From Bin80 sp965208025 (lineage in GTDB: Bacteria > Bacteroidota > Rhodothermia > Rhodothermales > Bin80), in the NCBI GenBank assembly GCA_965208025.1, contig OZ242302.1:1736001-1800000 (forward strand): a stretch of 64,000 nucleotides of DNA. The letters run 5' to 3'. How positions within the stretch are numbered: the first letter of the stretch is position 1; each line of letters begins with the position of its first letter. The translations under genes were made by a program, and so were the position numbers. Positions 53,131-61,400 of the stretch are shown here, piece by piece. The notes under the pieces were generated by a model that was not told where the DNA came from, did not search any database, and saw only the letters and a program-made list of their open reading frames with translations.

Positions 53131-54085
53131 TTCAGAACACTCAATCGGAATCTTGTTTATGGCCTATGGAGGGCCGGATCGGCTTGAAGATATTCCCGGG
53201 TACCTCTCTGATATCCGTGCCGGTCGGACGACATCCAGGGCACTGGTTGAAGAAATTACACGTAATTATTCGCTGATCGGTGGGGCATCTCCTCTCTTGG
53301 AGTTGACCGTTCAGACAACGAATGCCGTGATGGAACTCCTGAATCCCCCCGACGAGATTGAACTCTTTAAGCCTTATCTCGGAATGCGTCACTGGGCACC
53401 CTGGATTGAAGAAACCGTTGGTCAAATGATTGAGGACAATATCTCCCGATCCGTGAGTGTGGTGCTTGCCCCGCAATTCAGTGGAATGAGTATTGCAAAA
53501 TATCAAAAGAAGATTGATGCGGGGCTAAACTTCTATCGTGGTCAGATTGAGTTTGCCCATATTCAAAGCTATCATGATGACCCTGGCTTGATTGAAGCTT
53601 TTGCCAAACGAGTACACATTGGACTTGAACGATTCCCCGAAAAGGACAGAAAGAATGTACATGTGATTTTTAGCGCGCATAGTCTGCCTACTCGAATTGT
53701 GAAGGAAAACGACCCCTACCCTACCCAATGTCATGAAACTGCCACCCTTGTCGCGGAAGCAGCGGGACTTTCTCGTGATCAATGGTCTCGCTGTTACCAG
53801 TCCGAGGGACGAAGTCCAGAGCCATGGCTGGGTCCGCAGTTGGAAGATTATTTGGTTGAACTGACAAAAAAGGGGATCCTGAATGTGATCAGTATTCCCA
53901 TTGGATTTGTATCTGATCATGTAGAGGTACTCTATGATATTGATATTGAAGCACAGTCGGTCGCACAAGACCATCATATGCGATTGGAGCGCCCGCCCTC
54001 CCTCAACAGCGATCCTCTCTATGTTGAAACGTTAGCCAGACTCATCCGCGCCAAAGCTAAAGATGCGGGCTGGCTGGATACATGA
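53123..54085 (+). CDS. hemH: Ferrochelatase (coproporphyrin or protoporphyrin)
   Basis: Inserts Fe2+ into the porphyrin ring. ILFMAYGGPDRLEDIPGYL at the N-terminus, the His of VIFSAHSLPTRIVKENDPY, and IPIGFVSDHVEVLYDIDIEA, which carries the conserved His/Glu. No C-terminal Fe-S Cys cluster. I chose ATG 53123 (MVDSEHSIGILF), overlapping hemE by 8 bases; the ORF extends upstream to 52958 but that part is hemE. About 320 residues. With HemQ nearby it is probably a coproporphyrin ferrochelatase. Confidence 0.93.
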   Translation: MVDSEHSIGILFMAYGGPDRLEDIPGYLSDIRAGRTTSRALVEEITRNYSLIGGASPLLELTVQTTNAVMELLNPPDEIELFKPYLGMRHWAPWIEETVGQMIEDNISRSVSVVLAPQFSGMSIAKYQKKIDAGLNFYRGQIEFAHIQSYHDDPGLIEAFAKRVHIGLERFPEKDRKNVHVIFSAHSLPTRIVKENDPYPTQCHETATLVAEAAGLSRDQWSRCYQSEGRSPEPWLGPQLEDYLVELTKKGILNVISIPIGFVSDHVEVLYDIDIEAQSVAQDHHMRLERPPSLNSDPLYVETLARLIRAKAKDAGWLDT

Positions 54086-55434
54086 GCCGCGTGATCATTA
54101 TTGGAGGTGGCATCACGGGGCTGAGTGCTGCTTGGGCGCTCAGAAAGACTCCGAATCCGCCCGAAATTCTGCTCCTGGAGCAGAGTGATCGGTTGGGTGG
54201 ATCCATTCAAACCGAACATTTTGATGGATTCCTGATGGAGCATGGACCTGATGTGTTCTTGACCCGGAAGCCCGAGGCAGTCCAATTGTGTCAATCTTTG
54301 GGGCTTACTCTCCAGAAAACGAATGAAGAGCGGCGCGGTGTCTATCTGCGACATGGAAACCAACTCTATCCAATGCCTGAGGGGATGAGCGGAATGGTTC
54401 CCACTCGAATATGGCCCCTGATCAGTACCCCCCTCCTAAGCTTCTTGGGAAAGTTACGCGTGCTGGCAGAACTGGTGATCCCCCAAAAAACAGATGAGGA
54501 GGATGAGTCTATTGCTGGCTTTTTCATCAGACGGTTTGGTCAAGAAGCTTTCTCAAACATCATTGAACCACTTCTTGGCGGGATTGCTGGGATCCAGACG
54601 GATCAACTCAGTCTCAGAGCACTCATGCCGCAATTGAGAAAACTTGAATCCAACTATGGAAGTATTCTGCTTGGGGTTAATCAGATCCCATCCAGCGAGT
54701 CCAGCTCTTCACTTCAAAGCCTTCCCAATGGATTATCCTCTCTGATTGATACTTTGGCGGCTCAAAACAAAACTAGTATTCGTCTGAACCAGACGATCAC
54801 TGGAATCACCGCACGAGATGTGGATTGGAGCATTGCTCGAAATGAGGGGCCTCCACTTTCTTCTACCTATCTGATTCTTGCTGTATCTGCGTGGAATGCT
54901 GCAAAAATGACAAGTTCATTTGATCCTGAACTATCCCATTTACTCCGCAGTATTCCCTACCGATCTGGAACCATGGTTCATCTGGCCTACCATCAGACTC
55001 ATGTTCCTGGGCTACTCAGTGGACACGGACACTTGGTGGCACCGAGTAAACCCGATGCGGTTGCCGCGTGTACATGGAGTTCAGTCAAGTTGGCTGGGCG
55101 TGCACCTTCTAATCATCAGCTATTCAGACTGTATTTTCGAGGTACTGAGTTCTCGGATTCGACCATCCTTGAAAAAGCAACCAACGAGATGAACCAAGCA
55201 TTGGGGGTTACCGCAAGCCCCCTATTCACAAGAATTCATCGTTCTCTGGGAGGAATTCCTCAGTACACACTGGGGCATACGGATCGGATTCAAAAAATTC
55301 GTGAGATAGTATCTGCACATTCTGGACTTTTTCTTGCAGGGAATTACGTAGATGGAATAGGCATTCCAGATTGTATCCGAAGTGGGACCCATGCAGCAAA
55401 TCAGGTCATCCGTCTGCATAAGGGATCAATCTGA
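54082..55434 (+). CDS. hemG: Flavin-dependent porphyrinogen oxidase of HemY/HemG type
   Basis: FAD enzyme that oxidises coproporphyrinogen III (or protoporphyrinogen IX) to the porphyrin. VIIIGGGITGLSAAWAL is the dinucleotide motif. LLEQSDRLGGSIQTEHFDGFLMEHGPDVFL and IEPLLGGIAGIQTDQLSLRA are typical of HemY. C-terminal LFLAGNYVDGIGIPDCIRSG contacts FAD. 450 residues. ATGA overlap with hemH; last gene of the operon. Since HemQ is present and no hemN/hemF is seen, it is likely a coproporphyrinogen oxidase. Confidence 0.9.
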   Translation: MSRVIIIGGGITGLSAAWALRKTPNPPEILLLEQSDRLGGSIQTEHFDGFLMEHGPDVFLTRKPEAVQLCQSLGLTLQKTNEERRGVYLRHGNQLYPMPEGMSGMVPTRIWPLISTPLLSFLGKLRVLAELVIPQKTDEEDESIAGFFIRRFGQEAFSNIIEPLLGGIAGIQTDQLSLRALMPQLRKLESNYGSILLGVNQIPSSESSSSLQSLPNGLSSLIDTLAAQNKTSIRLNQTITGITARDVDWSIARNEGPPLSSTYLILAVSAWNAAKMTSSFDPELSHLLRSIPYRSGTMVHLAYHQTHVPGLLSGHGHLVAPSKPDAVAACTWSSVKLAGRAPSNHQLFRLYFRGTEFSDSTILEKATNEMNQALGVTASPLFTRIHRSLGGIPQYTLGHTDRIQKIREIVSAHSGLFLAGNYVDGIGIPDCIRSGTHAANQVIRLHKGSI

Positions 55435-55777
55435 ACAAGATCATTCTAAAACATCTACTCACTCTCTCCGAATATCGCGAACTGAGGGAGAATAATCAGT
55501 TGAAATCTCCGGCCCGGTATTTTCAAGTTGAACTGACCGGAGTCAAAATATAGTCCTGTTCAACGACAGAGACTTTATAGCCGGATCCAATAGGTCAAGG
55601 TTCATACGCGTGATTATTAAAATAGGCAACGGTTTACCGAGGGCATTAATCTCTATCTTGGAGGATTCGGTCCGTATCCAGTAGGAGAACGATTGAACGA
55701 TTCACTTTTTTGAGCAAACAATCTTCTTCTCTCCTGAAGATGGTGGCTCTGGTGAATTTATGATGTGCATCTGAACT
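55435..55777. other. Spacer between the haem operon and the second IS21 element
   Basis: About 340 bases with no gene that I can support. An inverted pair TCTCC/GGGAGA near 55470-55495 after the operon could be a weak terminator but has no T-run. The rest shows no repeats or RNA-like structure. Confidence 0.35.
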
Positions 55778-55831
55778 GTCTAACGACAAAACTTTTTACT
55801 GCCAGCGACAAAACTTTTTACGGTTTTTGCT

Positions 55832-57364
55832 GTGATTAAATCTTGGGATCATCCTAAAGATAGTTTGCGCGAATCAGTGAATTTCATTCACAGATTCAAG
55901 CAAATGATCACAGACCAGCAGGTAGAAAATGTTTTTCAATTTAGACACAAGAATAAGATGACCGTCAAAGCAGCCGCCGCGAAGGCGGCAATGAGTGAGT
56001 CGACTGCCCGCAAGTATCTTCGTTCGGGGAAGTTCCCGAGCGAACTGAAAAAGCCCCCTATGCCAAGTCGACGCGTAGATGTATTTGCGGGGGTATGGAA
56101 GGAATGTGTAGGATTTTTGGAGGTGGATCCGACCTTAGAGGCGAAAGCGTTGTTTGAACACTTGATGGATCGGTACCCAAATCAATTTTCATTGAAGCAA
56201 CTGCGAACGTTTCAACGTCGGGTATAGGGATGGAAAGCGCAACGTCCGAAGGAAGTGTTCTTTTCGCAGGCGTATTCCCCTGGGGAATGTGCACAATCGG
56301 ACTTTACGTACATGAATTCGTTGGAGATTTCGATTCGTGGGGTCCGATTCCGGCATTTGTTGTACCATTTTGTGTTGACGTACTCCAATTGGGAGTCCGT
56401 CATGGTCTGCGAATCTGAGAGTTTTGTGGCATTGGCGGCAGGGTTTCAAAAGGCGGTGACCGAACTTGGTGGAGTCCCACAGACGCATCAAACGGATTCG
56501 ATGAGTTGTGCGGTCAAGAATGGGAGAGGAAGTGATTCTGACGAATTTACGGGATCCTACACGGCATTGATGGTGCACTACGGGGTAGAACCTCGTCGAA
56601 CGCAACCTCGGTGTCCACATGAGAATGGGAAGGTAGAACAAAGCCATTACCGCCTCAAGAATGCAATTCAGAGTGCGCTCACACTCCGCGGCGACCGTGA
56701 CTTTGAGAGTTTAGATGCCTACGAGCGATTTTTGGGAAAACTCACCTCCCGCTTGAATGCGCACCGGCAATCGAAACTGGATGAGGAACGAGCGTTCTTC
56801 AAGGCATTACCGCTCCGTCCTCTGGATTCCTGTGAACGACGGCGGGTTCGTGTCAGTAAGGGGAGCACGATTCTGGTGAAGAAGAATCACTATTCGGTTC
56901 CCAGTACGCTGATTGGACAATGGGTGGAGGTTCGCTTGTATGCTCAGCGAATCGAGGTATGGTCTCGGCATAGACTTCAAGAGCAGATGCCGCGTCTCTG
57001 TGGAGCGGGAGAGCATTCAATTCATTACCGCCATGTGATTCGGAGTCTAATCCGAAAGCCAGGCGCATTTGCAGGGTATCGCTACCGCGCAGGCCTTTTT
57101 CCCACGCAGACCTTTCGTAGGGCGTATGACTGTCTCCAAGCGTCCAATCTGGGCAGTCCTCAATCGGACAAGGTGTATTTGAAGCTCTTGTTTCTGGCGG
57201 CAACGAAGAGTGAATCGGGAGTTGAGGCAGCGTTAGTACATTTGCTTGCAGAACAGCACCCGATTACGGTTGTAGCGGTGGAAGCATGTCTCCAAGCGCC
57301 AGATGCACAAGCAAGAGTGGATCTGGGTTGTTACGATGGGCTTTTGACGGAGGGTACGAGATGA
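55832..57364 (+). pseudogene. istA: IS21 transposase IstA with premature amber stop
   Basis: One reading frame with a TAG at 56225-56227 after LRTFQRRV. The downstream part continues in the same frame with GWKAQRPKEVFFSQAY and AQSDFTYMNSLEI (first Asp). The second Asp is in HQTDSMSCAVKN and the Glu in CPHENGKVEQSHYRLKNA. CAG to TAG would explain the stop. N-terminal HTH: MTVKAAAAKAAMSESTARKYL. About 510 codons. The ATG of istB overlaps its TGA. Confidence 0.85.
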
Positions 57365-58158
57365 CAAACAAATCATCAAAGGACTTGGAGCGAGGGATTG
57401 AACGTGGACTCCGGTCATTACGGATGCCGGGCATTCGCATGGCGCTCCATGAAGCGGCAGACCTTGCCCGTCGTGAATCTATGAGTTTTGAGCACTTTTT
57501 GCTGACGTTGATTGAGCAGGAACAGCAATCACATACTCACAACCGTATTCAGCGCGCTCTACGGGCTTCTCAGTTGCCCTTATCCAAAACGTTGGCTTCG
57601 TTTGAGCGAACTCGGTTACCGTTGAAACTGGATCATCAGTTGCGCAGGCTACTGGAAGGTAGCTTTCTGGATCGGAACGAGAATGTGCTGGTGCTGGGTC
57701 CTACGGGGAGCGGAAAGACGCATCTGATGTGCGCACTGGGGCAAGAATTGATTTATCTGGGACGGCGATTGATCTTTTACCCCTCGGATGCGCTGGTTGA
57801 CGCGTTACTTCGTGCAAAACAGGAGCAAGGACTCCAACCCTTCATTCAGCAGTTGCTACGCTTTGATGGGATTCTCATTGATGGACTGGGTTATGTGAAG
57901 CATAGTCGGGAAGAGATGGAAGCCCTGTTCCAGTTTTTGGCTGCGTGCTATGAGCGCAAGAGCGTGCTCCTGACCAGCCACCTGCCCTTCTCGCAATGGG
58001 AGAGCATCTTTTATGATCCAATGAACGCAACCGCCGCCGTGGACCGATTGGTGCATCATTGTGTGGTCTTAGAGCTTCATCTGCCGAGTTATCGGTTAGA
58101 AGTAGCCCAACGGCGACGGGAACACGCGAACGAAGGAACTGAATCTCCCACTTCCTAA
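57361..58158 (+). CDS. istB: IS21 helper ATPase IstB
   Basis: Walker A VLGPTGSGKTHLMCALG, Walker B GILIDGLGYVKHSREE, and C-terminal SVLLTSHLPFSQWESIFYDP. 265 residues from ATG 57361, which overlaps the istA stop (ATGA); the ORF extends upstream to 57286 inside istA. Intact although istA is broken. Confidence 0.92.
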   Translation: MTNKSSKDLERGIERGLRSLRMPGIRMALHEAADLARRESMSFEHFLLTLIEQEQQSHTHNRIQRALRASQLPLSKTLASFERTRLPLKLDHQLRRLLEGSFLDRNENVLVLGPTGSGKTHLMCALGQELIYLGRRLIFYPSDALVDALLRAKQEQGLQPFIQQLLRFDGILIDGLGYVKHSREEMEALFQFLAACYERKSVLLTSHLPFSQWESIFYDPMNATAAVDRLVHHCVVLELHLPSYRLEVAQRRREHANEGTESPTS

Positions 58159-58273
58159 CCAATCAGAGCATGAACCCTTGGAACACAATTAGAAGTGAAT
58201 CTGTCTGCTGTTGTCCGTGTCCGGCAGGCCAACAGAGAGAGCAGACATGGACAAAATCGTGGAAACTACCATC

Positions 58274-58313
58274 TTCATTGAGGCGGAGCAGCGAGCTGCG
58301 ACGCCTCAATGAA
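58274..58313. other. Long perfect hairpin near the right end of the second IS21
   Basis: TTCATTGAGGCG (58274-58285) is perfectly complementary to CGCCTCAATGAA (58302-58313). The 16-base loop itself contains GCAGC/GCTGC, so nearly the whole 40 bases can pair. It lies between istB and the right terminus of IS21. No T-run follows on either strand. It may block read-through into the element or terminate the convergent giant gene; role unproven. Confidence 0.55.
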
Positions 58314-58419
58314 ATGTGCTCCTCCATGGTTAAACTTTGGATTCCTGGAACCGTAAAAAATTTTGTCGTCGACCGTAATTTGTATTGTCGTTGAACATGA
58401 ACAAACGATCCATTCCAGA

Positions 58420-61400
58420 TCACCATTTCAGATCCATGCGTGCACTGAGTCCGTAGGAAGGTGGAGGCCCGTTCTCTTCGATCGTTCGCGCGGTCGTCGC
58501 GACCGAGACTTGTAGTCCTTCCCCCATGTGCAGGTTGTATCCCACTCGGTAGGCACGCCCGCTCGGATCCAGCGTCAGTCCCACAATGGAACGCCCCAGA
58601 CTTGCCCCGATCGGCGTCCCATACCCCAGTTCCACCTCCACATTTTGGTCTGCACTCCCCCCTGCTATGGTATGCAGCGGTGCTTCGCGCCAGAGATCTC
58701 CACCATACACATTCCCCCAGTGCGGGCGCACTCGCATGGAAGGTCCGAGTCCACCCTGCGATCCATACTCAACGGATCCCATCAGCCCCCATTCGCGCAG
58801 TCCATCATCGGTATGCAGCACCAGGGTCCGACCTCCAAACTCCGCACGCAGTTGACTCGTGGACCAGCGCACGCCTCCCCCCAGTTCCACGCCCATCCCC
58901 GTCTCTGCATCCCCTCCATCTTGCCGAAGGGCAGCTTCCATGTACGGCTGCATACCCGCTCCCAATCGCAAACTCCCTTCCACACCTGCACGCACCCGCC
59001 GGATGCCCAGATCTGCTCCCGTCTCCAGGTCTGCCGTCGCCCAGAAGGCATCCACCTCGTAGCCCAGCCGCCCCGCACTGCCCCCGGTCAGCGTTCCCGT
59101 TAGTCCCAGTGCAACCAGTGCAGCCTCTAGTTCGGATTCCAGTGTCTCCACTTCGGTCTCGCCCCGTCCCAGCCCTAAGAGTAGCCATGCACGCATCCCC
59201 GCTCCCGTTTGGTAACTGACATAGGGATAGATACCTGTCAAGCGTGAGAATGCTGTGCCAGAGCGCGCCGGCGTCTCATACGCGCCCTGATCCCAGTTCT
59301 GTGCGGCCAGAAGTCCCGCCATCCATCCCTGACTCCATGCATAGTCGGCTCCCAGGATCATACTTGTGACATCTGAACGCATGGATAGCGCTCCCTCTCG
59401 TCCCTGCATCCGCGTATAGGCACCTTGCCCCCAGATACTCCATCCTCCCTGCGTAAATTCGGCACCACACCCGCGAAAGATCTCTCCAGGAGACCAACGC
59501 TCCTTCCCGTAACGGAGCCAGGATAGATCAGGGATGCGGCAGTGTGCCATCCCCTCCATGCGCCGCGTCAATGCCTCCACCACCTGTGATGCCCAGGTCC
59601 GAAGGACTCTCGACACATACGCATTCTGGATCCTCTCTTCGCTTTCTTCTTCCATCACCGCCTCCGAACGGGCCTGCTCTACCTCTGCATTCACCGCCGA
59701 GAGCAAGACAAGCGAAAACGTCTTTGCCTCCCATACAGGCTCATTTGTAAGCAGCTTGACGTTGACAGTTTTGGAGAGCTCGCCCGGTGCAAATGTGACC
59801 TGCCCCGAGACCGCTTCATAATCCTCTCCCGCAAGTGCACTCCCATCCTCGCTCATATAGCTGACCAGTACCGGGACAGCAGATGGAATGGATAAGCCCA
59901 CCTCAAAGCTTGCCGTGTGGCGGGAGACCGTAACGCTCTGGACCGAGACCGTGGGACTCCCGTCATCGTCCAGAATCGTTCCCGTCCCAGTCCCTTGGTC
60001 AATTTTCACATGGTTCGCATTGGAAAGCGTCACCTGGAATGTCTCGTCGGGTTCCACCTCCGAATCGTCTATTATCTCAATACGGATCTTGCCCTCCATG
60101 CTCCCCCGTTCAAAGATGACGATCCCCTTCGACGCAACATAATCGGATCCCTCCGTTGCCGTGTCCTCCGAAGACGCAAACCGAACCGTCACCACCCGAG
60201 GACTGGGCTGATTCAAGTGGATGGGTAGCAGAAGAGCGCCCTCGCCCTCCATTGCACTCGCATCTCCAATACTCACGAACAGGTCTCCATCATCATCCTG
60301 AATCGTTCCCTCTGCCACGCCTCTGGCGATGCCCTCCCCAATGAGACGCACCTGAAACGTTTCGTTGCCTTCGGTTTCCTGATCATCGTTGATCGGAATT
60401 CGGATCTCCTGTTCCTGCTCGCCCGCCGCAAAGGTGATCGTTGACGAAGTCGCAACATAGTCCTCTCCCGCCGTGGCCGTCCCATCCTCCGTCGTATAGG
60501 CATACGTCCGCGACTGACTATCCTGTCCATCCAACGTCACGCGGAACCGCGCCTCTGGTTCTGATTCATCAACCTTTGTATCCTGTATACGCACCCGCAC
60601 CTCCCCGTCATTGTCCAGGATCGTGCCCCGTCCTATGCGCCCTGCAGGCTCCCCATTCAAGATCTCCGTCAACTCAATCCGAAAGGTCTCCTCGCCCTCA
60701 GAGAGATCGTCGTCCAGGATCTCTACCTCAATGGTCTGCATCCTCTCCCCCGAGGTGAAGCGGAGCGGGCTTGGCGTCTGCACCTCATAGTCCAGAGGGA
60801 CAACCGCGGTTTCGTTGATGGCTGTAAAGAAAACTTCGGTCTCCCGCCCCGGGAGCACATGACTGAGCGATACCATAAAGCGGGCCGTCCCCTCCTCTTC
60901 CCCCACCCGGACCGATGGGGTGATCTCCACGCGGGGCAGCGCATCCTCATCCACGATCGTCCCCGTCCCTTCGGCATCCACCAGAACGGCATTCTCCGGC
61001 ATAGACAGCTTCAAGAAGAATCGCTCCTCCATCTCTTCTGTTTCATCATTGAGCAGTCGCACAGGCACCGGACGACGGTCCACCCCCCTCGGAAAGACCA
61101 GTGTCCCACTTGTGGGCATATAGTCCAGATCGGCCTGCGCCGATCCATCCTGCGTCGCATAGGCAACGCGCACGCTCTGCGCCGGGTTGGCTCGGTTCAG
61201 CGTCACCATAAACTCTAGCGTGGACTCGCTCTCCGGCGCCGAAGCATCCTCCACGCGCAGTTCGTATCGATCATCATCCTCTATCGTGACCGTTGCCTCC
61301 CCTCGGGCCAGCTCGGCCCCGATTGGATCGGACAATTGGACCCGGAAGGTTTCGTTTTCCTCATAGGATTCATCGTCCAGGATCTCCACCGCAATGAATG

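Larger units (their letters stand above)
55778..58397 (+). mobile_element. IS21-family element (second, different copy)
   Basis: Ends: TGTCTAACGACAAAACTT from 55778 and TGTTCAACGACAATACAAAT inwards from 58397, each followed by a second, inner copy (GCGACAAAACTTTTTACGG / CGACAAAATTTTTTACGG). TGAAC flanks both sides (55773-55777 and 58398-58402), consistent with a 5-base duplication. It contains istA (nonsense-mutated) and istB. Sequence unlike the IS21 at 23823-26363. Confidence 0.88.
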
